A DNA stretch of 64,000 nucleotides. It comes from Flavobacteriales bacterium. GTDB lineage: Bacteria > Bacteroidota > Bacteroidia > Flavobacteriales_D > Sanyastnellaceae. The DNA is taken from contig JAKVAX010000002.1 of assembly GCA_022447625.1 (NCBI GenBank), positions 186,001-250,000 on the forward strand, in the 5' to 3' direction. This document shows, in pieces, positions 35,925-46,180 of this stretch; positions within the stretch are counted from its first letter, which is position 1, and each line of letters opens with the position of its first letter. The translations under genes were made by a program, and so were the position numbers. Below the pieces are notes generated by a model. That model did not search any database. It was not told where the DNA came from and saw only the letters and a list, made by a program, of their open reading frames with translations.

Positions 35925-36758
35925 CTATTCCTGAATCACGGTCGACTTTGTGCTCACTCCGGCAGCGCCGAAATAGCCCAACGCACCATTCGAAAGGTTC
36001 GTTTCTACATTGGCTGGAGGCGCATCAAACAGGCCGCCATTCCATTCCGTTTCGTTCATGATACCGATGAAGATGTTATACGCGTCTTCTCCAATATTGA
36101 ATTGCTCGATGTACACCGTATCACCTGCAGTTGCCTCGTCTTCAATGTCTAGGTAATCTACCTCTACATCTTCGACGTATACGCCGTCGTAGAACTGATC
36201 ATCAATGAAGGTGAGCTCACGCAAAGTATCGCGTACTGACTCTCCATTCACATAAGTTCTCCACATGTAGTAGTCACCTGTTCCTGGAAGTTCTTGAGTC
36301 CAGATACGAACACTGTAATATTCGTCTCCTGGGAAGCCAAATTCTTCTTCAGGATCGAGCACACGGACATGAAGAGAATCAATAGGCGCCACAGGGCGCA
36401 TGTAGCTGCTCGCTTCGTAAAGCTGATCGTTGTGATCGATTTGCAGCGTGTAGGTGGTTCCCGGTGTACCTGCCACTGTAGGAGTGCGGTAGATACCTGG
36501 AGATTCTTCTATTAGATCGATCGTCGTTTCGCCATCTGTGATGCTCAAAACGGCTCCTTCCACCGGAGGTGCAGCTTCATTAAAGAAGTAGCTCGTGGTC
36601 CATGTGAGGCGGATTTCATGTTGCTTTTCTTCATCGGTGAACCAACCGTCAACAACAATACGTTGTCCGTCTTGGTCATTGAGATCAAGATCGATGCGCT
36701 CAGTACAAGATGACAGAGCGAAAAGGGCAAAGAGGATATATATGGTGTGCTTATTCAT
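35925..36758 (-). CDS. DUF4249 lipoprotein
   Basis: The ATG at 36758 gives 277 residues; the frame extends to a TTG at 36767 that overlaps the upstream stop. The lipoprotein signal peptide ends in ALSSC. The rest is the DUF4249 beta-sandwich: IVVDGWFTDEEKQHEIRLTW near the start, then VEGAVLSITDGETTIDLIE, and a C-terminal DAYNIFIGIMNETEWNGGLFDAPPANVETNL. Such lipoproteins are encoded next to TonB-dependent receptors, as here, and are thought to form the outer surface lid or binding partner. The substrate is unknown; no glycoside hydrolase or metal-uptake gene is nearby to suggest one. Confidence 0.85.
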   Translation of the reverse strand: MNKHTIYILFALFALSSCTERIDLDLNDQDGQRIVVDGWFTDEEKQHEIRLTWTTSYFFNEAAPPVEGAVLSITDGETTIDLIEESPGIYRTPTVAGTPGTTYTLQIDHNDQLYEASSYMRPVAPIDSLHVRVLDPEEEFGFPGDEYYSVRIWTQELPGTGDYYMWRTYVNGESVRDTLRELTFIDDQFYDGVYVEDVEVDYLDIEDEATAGDTVYIEQFNIGEDAYNIFIGIMNETEWNGGLFDAPPANVETNLSNGALGYFGAAGVSTKSTVIQE

Positions 36759-36763
36759 GGCGA

Positions 36764-39097
36764 TCAAAATTTGAAGTTGTAGGTAACTGCAGGCACTATT
36801 GGAAGCAGGTAAGTCTGCTCAGCGTAGGTTGTATTTGGATCGTTTTCGTCTTGCACGAAGTTGATCGAGTAAGCGTTGTGGCGGTTGTAAGCATTGTAGA
36901 TGCTAAACACCCATTCGCCTTTCCATTTTCTTGTTTCGTTCTTTTTCGGTGTTAATGTAGCCGAGAAGTCGAGACGGTGATAAGCTGGCATGCGCTCTCC
37001 GTTTCGATCAGAATACACTGGAACAATCATCCCCATGTATTCGAATCGTCCGGTTGGCATGGTTACCGCGTTACCGGTGCTGTACACCCAGTTCATACCG
37101 AAGCTCCATTTCTTATTGAGTTCGTAGGCCACAACGACAGAGACATCGTGCGTACGATCGAAGTTACTTGCATACCATTCAGACTGAATCTCTGGGATCA
37201 ATCGCTCACTACGTGCCAATGTGTAGCTCGCCAATCCAGTAATCTTTCCGGTTTGCTTACGTACCAAGAACTCAACTCCATAAGCTCTGGATTCTCCTAC
37301 CCGAAGCTCTCCTTCCAGATAGCGGTTCAGCAACAACTGTGCGTGATTCGCGAAGTCGATTGTATTTTGCATTTGCTTGTAGTAAGCTTCCACTGAGGCC
37401 TCTAGCTTGTTGTCAAGGAAGTTGCGGAAGTAACCGATCGCGTATTGATCTGCAATCTGCGGCTTGACATTCGGACTAGCCGAGAACCAAACATCCAGGG
37501 GAGATGACGAGGTTGAATTAGTAGCCATCTGAATGAACTGCTGTGTGCGGTTGTAGCTCGCTTTGATCGAACTGCGCTCGTTTAAGCGATAGTTCACCCC
37601 TACCCGTGGTTCGAAACCGCCGTAGGTTTGGTACACTTCTCCTTTACCATACACCGCAGAGTCAACTACGTTGTATTCGTTATCGAACTCGAAGATGGTT
37701 CCTTCTCCAACGTTCTGGAAGAGTGCGTAGCGAAGTCCGTAACTCACCGTGAATTTCTCTCCAAATCGCTGCTCGTTGCTGATGTATAGTGCGTAGTCTC
37801 GAGAACGTGTGATTGGCATTCTCAGTTCACCTAGGAATGAATCTTCTCCAGTTCCGCGTGCAAACCCAGGGTCTAACTCTCGCCACGTTACAGATCCTCC
37901 AAACTGCAGTGTATTCTGGGGATTGATGAAGTAGTTGTAATCAACCTTCCCTGTCAAGTCTGTGATGTTCGACTCCCACAAGAAGCCAAATTCATCACTC
38001 ACCTGTTCGAGCTTGTAGTCGTAATCTGAGTATGTCAGCGTCACATTACTGAAAAGCTTGCTGTTGTAAATGTGGTTCCAACGGGCTGTTCCTGTTGAGT
38101 TACCCCATCCGAAGCTAAACTGATCTCCAAAACCAAAGACGTCACGACCGTTGTATCCACTCAAGTAGAGTCGGTTGTTTTCGTTGACCTTGTAGTTTGC
38201 TTTTAAGTTGATGTCATAGAAGTAAAGCTTCGTCTGACGCGTTGTAGGGTCACTGCTCGCTAGCAAGAAGATGTCTGCATATGAACGTCTTCCAGCCAGC
38301 AGAATGGAGCCTCGATCTTTCACGATCGGTCCTTCCAATGTGAGTCGTGAAGACACACTTCCGATTCCACCTTCGGTATGCCATGTTTTATTGTTTCCAT
38401 CCTTCATTCGGATATCAAGGACGGACGCCAAACGACCTCCATAACGTGAAGGAATACCTCCTTTATAGAGCTGCATCTCTTTGATGGCATTGCTGTTGAA
38501 TACCGAGAAGAACCCGAGAAGGTGTGAGGCGTTGTAAACTGGTGATTCATCAAGAAGGATGAGGTTCTGATCCACCGATCCACCACGAACGTGGAAACCA
38601 GATGAACCTTCACCGGCAGCTTGCACCCCTGGTAGCAATTGAATGGCCTTGATAACATCAACTTCTCCCATGAAAGCGGGGATCTTCTTGACCATCTCCA
38701 TTTGCATGTTGACGGTTGACATGTTGACTGAGCCTATGTTTTCTTCCGCAGTGCTTTCTCCTTCGATCACGGCTTCGTTCACTAAGATTCCCTGAGGCGA
38801 CAATCGAAAATCTTGTCGAGTATCGCTGTCAAGCGTGACCACTTGTTCCGTTGGTTCATATCCGATGAAGGAAACCTTCAAGGTGTAAGTTCCTGGGTCG
38901 AGTGTAATGGAGTAGAATCCGTAAATGTTGGTGGCTGTTCCGAGCGAGAGCTCTTTGACAAATACAGTAGCCCCGATCAATGTTTCCCCATTCGATTCAT
39001 CGGAGATCTCACCACTGATCGTGATCTTGTCCTGCGCAGAGAGAACACTCGGTATAAAACAGAATGCCAGTAGCAGAACCTTCAGGTAAGAAGACAT
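36764..39097 (-). CDS. TonB-dependent receptor with N-terminal carboxypeptidase-like domain
   Basis: A 777-residue outer-membrane receptor. Signal peptide ending in SVLSAQ; a CarboxypepD_reg-like domain (ISDESNGETLIGATVFVKEL, about 25-110); a plug with the IKAIQLLPGVQAAGEGSSGF and RGGSVDQNLILLDESPVYN segments; then a beta-barrel ending in the aromatic YNFKF C terminus expected for BAM insertion. It pairs with the DUF4249 lipoprotein that follows in the same unit. It imports a substrate energised by TonB-ExbBD; the ligand cannot be read from the sequence. The 209-base upstream gap holds the promoter region. Confidence 0.9.
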   Translation of the reverse strand: MSSYLKVLLLAFCFIPSVLSAQDKITISGEISDESNGETLIGATVFVKELSLGTATNIYGFYSITLDPGTYTLKVSFIGYEPTEQVVTLDSDTRQDFRLSPQGILVNEAVIEGESTAEENIGSVNMSTVNMQMEMVKKIPAFMGEVDVIKAIQLLPGVQAAGEGSSGFHVRGGSVDQNLILLDESPVYNASHLLGFFSVFNSNAIKEMQLYKGGIPSRYGGRLASVLDIRMKDGNNKTWHTEGGIGSVSSRLTLEGPIVKDRGSILLAGRRSYADIFLLASSDPTTRQTKLYFYDINLKANYKVNENNRLYLSGYNGRDVFGFGDQFSFGWGNSTGTARWNHIYNSKLFSNVTLTYSDYDYKLEQVSDEFGFLWESNITDLTGKVDYNYFINPQNTLQFGGSVTWRELDPGFARGTGEDSFLGELRMPITRSRDYALYISNEQRFGEKFTVSYGLRYALFQNVGEGTIFEFDNEYNVVDSAVYGKGEVYQTYGGFEPRVGVNYRLNERSSIKASYNRTQQFIQMATNSTSSSPLDVWFSASPNVKPQIADQYAIGYFRNFLDNKLEASVEAYYKQMQNTIDFANHAQLLLNRYLEGELRVGESRAYGVEFLVRKQTGKITGLASYTLARSERLIPEIQSEWYASNFDRTHDVSVVVAYELNKKWSFGMNWVYSTGNAVTMPTGRFEYMGMIVPVYSDRNGERMPAYHRLDFSATLTPKKNETRKWKGEWVFSIYNAYNRHNAYSINFVQDENDPNTTYAEQTYLLPIVPAVTYNFKF

Positions 39098-39263
39098 AGG
39101 TGCAGTTTGATGTGGTTTTGTTCAAAGGACAACAACTTCTCAAGAGGTTGCATCTGTCCGCAAAGCAGTCGAACAAGGGCATCAAAATGTTACAGCTTTC
39201 GCAAAAGATTTTTTTGAGCCATGTTCTGGTTGCAAATCTGAAACGAAAACGCACAATAATAAG

Positions 39264-39276
39264 GGGCATTATGCCC
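39264..39276 (-). terminator. Probable terminator of slyD
   Basis: GGGCAT-T-ATGCCC hairpin followed on the minus strand by TTATTATT, 31 bases after the slyD stop. Confidence 0.5.
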
Positions 39277-39306
39277 TACGGAGATAAATGATGGATGAAC
39301 GGTGCG

Positions 39307-39789
39307 TTACTCGTGGATTCTTGACCACTCTTCTTCTGATGGCTCGCGTACTTCAAGGACTTCTCCGTCGAAGTAAAGATCTACTCCAGCAAGCGGGTGA
39401 TTCAAGTCGACAACAACCGTATTCTCATTGTTCTCAGCGATCACCGCCAAAATCTCATTTCCATCTTCATCTTGCAATGGAACAACTTCCCCTTCTGCGA
39501 TCAATTCTTCGTCTAATTCGCCATCAACCACGAACATCGACTTCTCCATTTCAACAAAGGCGTCTTCTTGCTCTGGTCCGTATGCATCCTCAGCTTTGAT
39601 CAATACAGAGAAGGCCTTACCAGCTTCCATGCCTTTCAGCGTCTCCTCGAACTTGTCGAGCATTGATTCGTGACCATAGATGAATTCAAACGGCTCCTCA
39701 GCCGTCGTTTCTTCAATCAATTCACCATCAGGACCATCAGTGTACAAGCTGTAGTCCATTGAAACGAGTTTTCCTTTTTCAATCTTCAT
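39307..39789 (-). CDS. slyD: SlyD-like FKBP-type peptidyl-prolyl isomerase
   Basis: A 160-residue cytosolic chaperone and prolyl isomerase. The FKBP half-domains flank an inserted-in-flap chaperone domain: YSLYTDGPDGELIEET, then FIYGHESMLDKFEETLKGM, KAEDAYGPEQEDAFVEM, and the C-terminal VVVDLNHPLAGVDLYFDGEV, which is the classic SlyD/SlpA signature. The histidine-rich metal-binding tail of E. coli SlyD is missing; the protein ends EWSRIHE. Confidence 0.9.
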   Translation of the reverse strand: MKIEKGKLVSMDYSLYTDGPDGELIEETTAEEPFEFIYGHESMLDKFEETLKGMEAGKAFSVLIKAEDAYGPEQEDAFVEMEKSMFVVDGELDEELIAEGEVVPLQDEDGNEILAVIAENNENTVVVDLNHPLAGVDLYFDGEVLEVREPSEEEWSRIHE

Positions 39790-39857
39790 GACGAAAGGGG
39801 TTAGATGAGATTTGGGTGTAAAGGAAATTCCTTTTTCGACGATAACCTAGAAGGGGA

Positions 39858-39885
39858 ATCGATAATCGATAAACTATAATCTATA
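39858..39885. repeat. Period-7 array A, left inverted repeat of the DUF2199 segment
   Basis: Four consecutive heptads: ATCGATA, ATCGATA, AACTATA, ATCTATA. The 21 bases at 39868-39888 are the exact reverse complement of 40906-40926 on the other side of the DUF2199 gene. Confidence 0.8.
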
Positions 39886-39917
39886 ACTCTTTGGTAGCGG
39901 CATTATTGAGGTCACTA

Positions 39918-40769
39918 TTACCCAATGTTTTTCATCGTTTCGTCAATTCTCTTTTTCGCTTCTTTTTGTGAAATTCCATCGTAGTAATCTCTTACAAATG
40001 GATGGTCAAAATTCTGATGAGGAAAAATTTCAGGTCGACTATTCCCTTTCTTGGTCATGACATCACAGGGAATTGACATGGTGTCTCCATATTCTGGAAT
40101 GTTGTTGCATAACCAGCCAAAATACCCAGTTTCGTGATCCTCGTTATCGAAATTTGATTTGTAGTCTAAGTAACTGTTTTCGATTAACGATACCCAAAGT
40201 CCGTAGTCTAGGTTTTGGCAATTGTCGTTCACTTTTTGTGTGAGTGTGACCCTTATAAACCGGTCTACTTGGCCATCGTGACGAATTTCACAGAAGTCAG
40301 AGTTCAGTGTTCCGAGTTCAGACTTGTCTTGTTCGGTAAGGCAGTCATAGTTCGCTGGCGACTTGAAGGCTAAAGATGGCCAGTCTGAATGAGCTATTCC
40401 GCACTCGGTGCAATGAAAGTGGTTTTCATTTTCAGCTTTGCTGAACAATATCGTCTCGTTTCTTTCGAAAGGCGGTTGAGCTATGATTCCTTCCCAATTT
40501 TCTTCTATTTCAGGGAGTTCGCTCATTAATGCGTTTACAAAAAATCTCCATCCACTAAAGCTCTCCGTGAGAATTGCGAATTTACTTTGCGCTTCGATTT
40601 TCAGACAAATTTCATCGAAGGTCAATCTATCAATCTTGAATCCCGTTAGACAAGTGATTTCACTCCAATCGAAATGGGTGACAAGTCCATTATGATTGAT
40701 GACAAACCCGTTATCGGTTAATTCAACCGTTTCAATTTGAGTTTTCTTTTTCCATTTATTCCAGAACAT
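39918..40769 (-). CDS. DUF2199 protein with an extra N-terminal domain
   Basis: The ATG at 40769 gives 283 residues (open to a TTG at 40784). Residues about 1-115 form a small domain (DNGFVINHNGLVTHFDWSEI, LTFDEICLKIEAQSKF, ending QPPFERNETILF) that occurs as a stand-alone protein in Bacteroidota. Residues about 118-283 are a DUF2199 domain with the zinc-like CTECGIAHSDWPSLAF opening and GYFGWLCNNIPEY. Both families are often near toxin or defence loci, and I suspect an immunity-like role, but the sequence does not show it. The gene is AT-richer than its neighbours and is bracketed by an exact 21-bp inverted repeat, which hints at acquisition as a cassette. Confidence 0.75.
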   Translation of the reverse strand: MFWNKWKKKTQIETVELTDNGFVINHNGLVTHFDWSEITCLTGFKIDRLTFDEICLKIEAQSKFAILTESFSGWRFFVNALMSELPEIEENWEGIIAQPPFERNETILFSKAENENHFHCTECGIAHSDWPSLAFKSPANYDCLTEQDKSELGTLNSDFCEIRHDGQVDRFIRVTLTQKVNDNCQNLDYGLWVSLIENSYLDYKSNFDNEDHETGYFGWLCNNIPEYGDTMSIPCDVMTKKGNSRPEIFPHQNFDHPFVRDYYDGISQKEAKKRIDETMKNIG

Positions 40770-40905
40770 TTTGTTGTTATTCAAATATTAAGCAACTGAA
40801 TTTGAAGCTCTGGTTATGGGTTATGCTAACAGAACACAAATTCTGTTAGGCGTCGACTGTGTTTAGAACAGATAACCAGTAATCCATAGCTGACACGTCG
40901 TCTTC

Positions 40906-40940
40906 AGTTATAGATTATAGTTTATCAGTTATAGTTTAAG
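40906..40940. repeat. Period-7 array B, right inverted repeat of the DUF2199 segment
   Basis: Five heptads: AGTTATA, GATTATA, GTTTATC, AGTTATA, GTTTAAG. The first three are the inverted copy of array A. The array runs to within 6 bases of the superoxide dismutase stop codon. Confidence 0.8.
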
Positions 40941-40945
40941 CTTGC

Positions 40946-41710
<765 letters not shown>

Positions 41711-41766
41711 CGGTTCTAGGGTTTTGGTATGTAGGTAACACGAATGTAGGGAATTGGTTCGATTTA

Positions 41767-41896
41767 GGCCGGCGTCAGCATCCGGCGTCCGGCGTCCGGC
41801 GTCCGTTTGGTTTCGGTCTTTTTGAACATGCATGTCATGTGCGGTTAATCCGCGTACGCCGTATTCCGGTTAACCCTCAGACGCCTGACGCCGGAA
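41767..41896. repeat. Period-7 arrays C and D in the SOD-AsmA gap
   Basis: 41767-41808 reads in heptads GGCCGGC, GTCAGCA, TCCGGCG three times, TCCGTTT. 41841-41896 reads GCGGTTA, ATCCGCG, TACGCCG, TATTCCG, GTTAACC, CTCAGAC, GCCTGAC, GCCGGAA. The end of D is close to the reverse complement of C (GGCGTCAGG against GGCGTCAGC), so the pair is loosely inverted about a 32-base spacer. Nothing else is seen in the 302-base gap 41711-42012. Confidence 0.7.
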
Positions 41897-42012
41897 GAAA
41901 ACAACAACAACCCCCAATTTACCGTTGAATAAACACCGCCTTGTTCAGAGCTTCTTCCTGCCGGGTATACGTCCAAGGTGTTTTGGCCTACTTTATGCAG
42001 TTCTATTGACGC

Positions 42013-44727
42013 ATGCGGAAGCTCATTAAAATAGCCCTCAGAATATTCGCGGTGTTCGTCGTGGCGATCGTCGCTTTGCTTACGTGGGCCTACGTGAACG
42101 AAGATGAGTTGGAGCAAGAAGCCGTGCAGGCCCTGGAGGCAGGGTTGCTCACAGACATGAGCGTTCAAGAGATTGACCTCTCCGTCATTCGACGTTTTCC
42201 GAATATTTCACTCGCATGTTCCGATGTTTTCTTGACCGATACTTTCGGTGAGGGAGATACGCTGCTCTGGGCTGACGAAGTCAGCTTTGAACTCGGACTT
42301 TTTTCCGCATTAAGCGGGAATTATAGCTTTAAGCAAGTCAGAATCTCAGACGGCGGGATGCATCTCATCCGAGATGAAAAAGGGAGAGATAATTACCATT
42401 TCTGGAGGGCTTCAGAATCGACTGATAGCACCAACGCCACCCTTGATATTAGTAAGGTGAAGCTACACAACATCCATTTCAGAATGGTGGATGATTACTC
42501 CAAAGTGTACGTTGAAACGCTGCGTTTAGCGGCAACCGTAGATGGCGCAATCCAAGGCGATACAGTTAGGTTAGTTGGAGACCTTCAAACCCCACACGCA
42601 TACGTGGATGTTGAAGGTAAGAACTGGGTGCCGGGCATTGATGTAAGCGGACAACTCGAGACTGTCCTCGCGATTGAAGCCCAAGATTATCAGTTTACCA
42701 ACGTTGATCTTCAAGTGGCCGACTTTGACATAGAAGGGGATGCTAGATTTCATAGCAATGAATTAGGTGTTTTGTGTGATATGGAAGCAGATTTGGAACG
42801 CGTTGACCTGAGTCGCCTACGCGCACTTTTGCCTCCTGCTGAAGCTCGGGTGCTGAATGAGTATCAAGCCCAAGGGATGGCTCGCGGACATCTTTCTTTG
42901 GCAGGCCTGGCCGGCCAAAATCAAATTCCTGCATGGTCTTTCAACGGGGAGTTAAAGAACGGCTTGCTTACTGAACAAGAGCAGAACATCGAACTTGACG
43001 ACATCCGTTCGCAATTCGAAGTTTCTGGGGGAGGAGAGAATGCTGGTATCTTAGAAATTGCAGCCTTCAAAGCATCGCTTGAAGGAGGGAAAATTAGCTT
43101 GAACGGGCAGCTCAATGACTTCGAAACTCCAGTGGTGTTGGCAGACATTGATGCTTCGTTTGATTTAGGAGACCTCCAACGCTTCTTGCAATTAGATTCT
43201 ATTGGTGCTATTACCGGCGAATTGGAGCTGGAGGCGCGTTTCTCAGGAAGCATTCCAATGCGTTCCGCCAATGGCGGGAATGAAATAGACCCCGCAGCCT
43301 TGAGAAGTGCAAAGTTGAATGGAAAACTTGAACTTGACGACGTCGGTATCGCACTCCACGAATTGCCTCGTCCGCTTGAGCGAATTAACGGTGAGTTCGA
43401 ACTGGAAGGTGAGATTGGACGGATCAAAGAAGCCCGAGTCTCCATCGGTGATACCGATTTAGAACTGACCGGAGAAATGCGAAATCTCTTGCCATGGTTG
43501 GTAGTCAAAGGAGAGGTGTTAGACATTCAAGCACGTTGCGAAAGTGATGCCTTTGATTTGGCTTCTTTCCTGACAGACGATGCCACGAGCGAAGAAGCGG
43601 CCAGTGAATACGAAGTGTTCCTAACGGAAGATCTGCACGTCACTGTAGATGTTGAGTTTGATCATTTTACCTTCCGTGAGTTCATTGCCCATGACGTGAA
43701 GGGCGAAGCAAGTTTGAGTTCGAAAGGAATCTTCTTTGATCCCTTGCACTTGAATACGGCCGATGGCGAACTTGATCTTCAAGTGAGTTTAACGCCGAAT
43801 CAATCGGGTTACTCTATTGTCGCTAACGCGGGAATGAAACAAATGGACGTCAAAGAGCTGTTCCTTGAGTTTGAGCAGTTCGGTCAAGACTTCATCACTT
43901 CCAATAATGTTCGAGGTGATTGTACCGCGACTGCGACATTCCGAGCGTATGCGAGTAAGTCATTAGAAATAGACGCTCAAAGCATTGAAAGCAACATTGA
44001 CCTCAAGGTAGAGAACGGAGAGTTGATCGGCTTGAAAAGCATGAAGGCCATCAGTGATTTCATGAGGGAGAATAAACTGATCAATCCATTTGTACGCGCA
44101 GATGAGTTGGAAGGGAAAATGGAGCACATCCGGTTCGCGACCTTGGAGAATCAAATTCGAATCGACAACGGGAAAATCTACTTCCCTACGATGGATATCA
44201 AGTCGAGCGCCATGGATATCACCATTAGCGGAACCCACTGGTTTGACCAGAAGATCGATTATAGCTTGTCGCTTTATCTACGCGACATTCTAATTCAGAA
44301 GAATCAGACAGAGTTTGGAGTGGTTGAAGATGACGGACTGGGAAACCGTTTCTTCTTATCGATGACAGGAACTACGGACGACCCGAGTTTCGGATATGAT
44401 CGACTGGCGCGGAAAGAACAGCGCAAAGAAGAACGGAGACAAGAACGCGAAGACTTCAAAGATGTGTTACGTGAAGAATTGGGCATCTTCAAAGGTTCAG
44501 CTGACACCACTAAAAAGGCAGAGAAGAAGCCGGAGCCTAACGGTAGCACCATCACTGTGCATTGGGGAGATGAAGGGGAAGAGAAGTCAAGTTCTTTGAA
44601 GGAATCAACCTCAAGTGGTTCTTCAGACGATGGAAAGAAGAAAAAGAAGAGGTGGCGTTTGTTGAACGACGATGACGAAGAGGAGACAGAAGACGCCCCT
44701 GAAATTGACGACGACGACGATTACTAA
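42013..44727 (+). CDS. AsmA-like envelope protein
   Basis: A 904-residue protein anchored by one N-terminal helix (LIKIALRIFAVFVVAIVALL), with a long periplasmic beta-rich body of the AsmA/TamB-like bridge type. The N-terminal AsmA signature (SVIRRFPNISLACSDVFL) and the C-terminal AsmA_2-like part (MDIKSSAMDITISGTHWF, KIDYSLSLYLRDIL) are visible. The last 90 residues are low-complexity and strongly charged (REERRQEREDFKDV, then DDDEEETEDAPEIDDDDDY). Related proteins carry or control phospholipid transport to the outer membrane. The stop codon overlaps the start of the next gene (TAATG), so the two are translationally coupled. Confidence 0.85.
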   Translation: MRKLIKIALRIFAVFVVAIVALLTWAYVNEDELEQEAVQALEAGLLTDMSVQEIDLSVIRRFPNISLACSDVFLTDTFGEGDTLLWADEVSFELGLFSALSGNYSFKQVRISDGGMHLIRDEKGRDNYHFWRASESTDSTNATLDISKVKLHNIHFRMVDDYSKVYVETLRLAATVDGAIQGDTVRLVGDLQTPHAYVDVEGKNWVPGIDVSGQLETVLAIEAQDYQFTNVDLQVADFDIEGDARFHSNELGVLCDMEADLERVDLSRLRALLPPAEARVLNEYQAQGMARGHLSLAGLAGQNQIPAWSFNGELKNGLLTEQEQNIELDDIRSQFEVSGGGENAGILEIAAFKASLEGGKISLNGQLNDFETPVVLADIDASFDLGDLQRFLQLDSIGAITGELELEARFSGSIPMRSANGGNEIDPAALRSAKLNGKLELDDVGIALHELPRPLERINGEFELEGEIGRIKEARVSIGDTDLELTGEMRNLLPWLVVKGEVLDIQARCESDAFDLASFLTDDATSEEAASEYEVFLTEDLHVTVDVEFDHFTFREFIAHDVKGEASLSSKGIFFDPLHLNTADGELDLQVSLTPNQSGYSIVANAGMKQMDVKELFLEFEQFGQDFITSNNVRGDCTATATFRAYASKSLEIDAQSIESNIDLKVENGELIGLKSMKAISDFMRENKLINPFVRADELEGKMEHIRFATLENQIRIDNGKIYFPTMDIKSSAMDITISGTHWFDQKIDYSLSLYLRDILIQKNQTEFGVVEDDGLGNRFFLSMTGTTDDPSFGYDRLARKEQRKEERRQEREDFKDVLREELGIFKGSADTTKKAEKKPEPNGSTITVHWGDEGEEKSSSLKESTSSGSSDDGKKKKKRWRLLNDDDEEETEDAPEIDDDDDY

Positions 44728-46049
44728 TGGATCATTCGTTACCTACCGCCTTCGTTTCACGCCTTGAACGACAGTTTCCTGACCATGCAGCTCAGATCAT
44801 TGAAGCCATGCATGGCGTTCCGCGAACAGCGATAAATTACAACACCCAAAAGCCAACAAATCAACGGATTGGGGAGCCATTGGCTTGGAACCCTCATGGG
44901 AGGTTTGTGGATGCTGAGAAGCAGTTTGCCTTGGACCCACTGTGGCATGCAGGCGCGTATTATGTGATGGAGCCTGGTTCACAGAGCTTGGCGAGTATGC
45001 TTTCGTTGTTGTCATTGGAAGAAGGAGCATGGCGAGTGCTCGATTTATGCGCCGCACCAGGAGGGAAGACGACCGTGATTTTGAATCACTTGAATGACCA
45101 AAGCTTGTTGGTGTCGAATGAAATTCACCGTCAGCGCTCTCAGATTCTACTCGAGAACAGCATTAAATGGGGTCGGTCAAATCACCTGGTCTCGAACGCT
45201 AGTCCGGATGACTTCACGAAATCAGGAGCTTCCTTCGATTTGATCGTCATTGATGCGCCTTGCGGGGGCGAAGGAATGTTCCGGAAAGACCACAACGCTC
45301 GCACTGAATGGTCAGAGGAAAATGTGGCCATGTGCGCTGCTAGACAAGAAGATATTCTCGATGCCGCGAAGCAGTTATTGGCTCCTGACGGTGTGATTAT
45401 TTATAGCACGTGTACACTGGCTAGCGCCGAAAATGATAACCAGTTGAAGCGCTTGTTAGACTCAGGAGAGTTCGAGCTCTTGGAAGGTTGGGATCAACTT
45501 TCATTTGCTGAAGCCGGAGCCCTTCAAACAGAATGTGGATGGCAATTCGCACCGGGATTGACCGAGAGCGAAGGTCTTTTCATCTCGGCCATCCAACTCA
45601 AAAAAGGAGGGAAGCAGGAACGTCCGGCGAAGGAACGGTATCAACGCTGGAAAGGTGAGAATACCTGGTTCGATCACTTGGATGCATCGCACGTTTTTGA
45701 TGTCAAAGGCAACCCGCGATTCATTGAAGAAGACGTGCTATTGACCTTGGAACAACTTCAAGGGGCAAAGATTCCGGTGTTGAAGGCAGGCATTGGTCTG
45801 GCCCGCGCAAAAGGAAAGCATCTCGTTCCTGATCATGAACTGGCGATGTGGTCTCAGCAGCAGAAAGAGTCCATTGAACTCGATGTAGCCGCTGCCTTAG
45901 ATTATCTCCGTGCGCAAAGCGGGAGGGCGGCCTATCCTAAGGGCTGGCAGCTCGTAAGTTTTGAAGATGTACACCTCGGTTGGATGAAAAGCGTAGGCGA
46001 CCGATGGAACAATCACTACCCTGAGAAATGGAAACTTCGCCTGCGATAG
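44727..46049 (+). CDS. rsmF: RsmF/RsmB-type rRNA cytosine-C5 methyltransferase
   Basis: A 440-residue NOL1/NOP2/Sun family enzyme that methylates C5 of a cytosine in 16S rRNA with SAM. Motif I is VLDLCAAPGGKTTVIL (about 108-123). Motif IV is IDAPCGGEGMFRKD with the catalytic-release cysteine in the Pro-Cys pair, and motif VI is YSTCTLASAEND with the nucleophilic cysteine. The usual TCTxxPEEN is altered to TCTLASAEN here. The C-terminal 150 residues are the RsmF-specific domain. It starts in the stop codon of the AsmA-like gene. Confidence 0.88.
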   Translation: MDHSLPTAFVSRLERQFPDHAAQIIEAMHGVPRTAINYNTQKPTNQRIGEPLAWNPHGRFVDAEKQFALDPLWHAGAYYVMEPGSQSLASMLSLLSLEEGAWRVLDLCAAPGGKTTVILNHLNDQSLLVSNEIHRQRSQILLENSIKWGRSNHLVSNASPDDFTKSGASFDLIVIDAPCGGEGMFRKDHNARTEWSEENVAMCAARQEDILDAAKQLLAPDGVIIYSTCTLASAENDNQLKRLLDSGEFELLEGWDQLSFAEAGALQTECGWQFAPGLTESEGLFISAIQLKKGGKQERPAKERYQRWKGENTWFDHLDASHVFDVKGNPRFIEEDVLLTLEQLQGAKIPVLKAGIGLARAKGKHLVPDHELAMWSQQQKESIELDVAAALDYLRAQSGRAAYPKGWQLVSFEDVHLGWMKSVGDRWNNHYPEKWKLRLR

Positions 46050-46180
46050 ATGCATCTACAAAGTAATCACCAACACAGGCAAAACGCTTGTCAGACAATC
46101 GTTTAGACCGCTTACATTCGTTGCGAACAGTGCGCACCCAACGCGGTGTGTTGGTTCTGGTAACTGTTAGAGGTAATAGA

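Noticed and set aside
41711-41833. N-terminal extension of the superoxide dismutase
   Set aside because: It translates the heptad array ([12 protein letters not shown]); the signal peptide begins at 41710.
42921-43526. 201-codon minus-strand frame inside the AsmA-like gene
   Set aside because: Serine-rich reversed-frame composition and complete overlap with a well-supported gene.
45417-45431. CTGGCTAGCGCCGAA as a 15th copy of the dispersed motif
   Set aside because: Only 12 of 15 positions match, the CGCGG block is broken, and similar GGCTA(A/G)CGCC strings at 15448, 24322 and 60032 suggest a common Ala-Asn/Ser-Ala codon run; kept out of the count.
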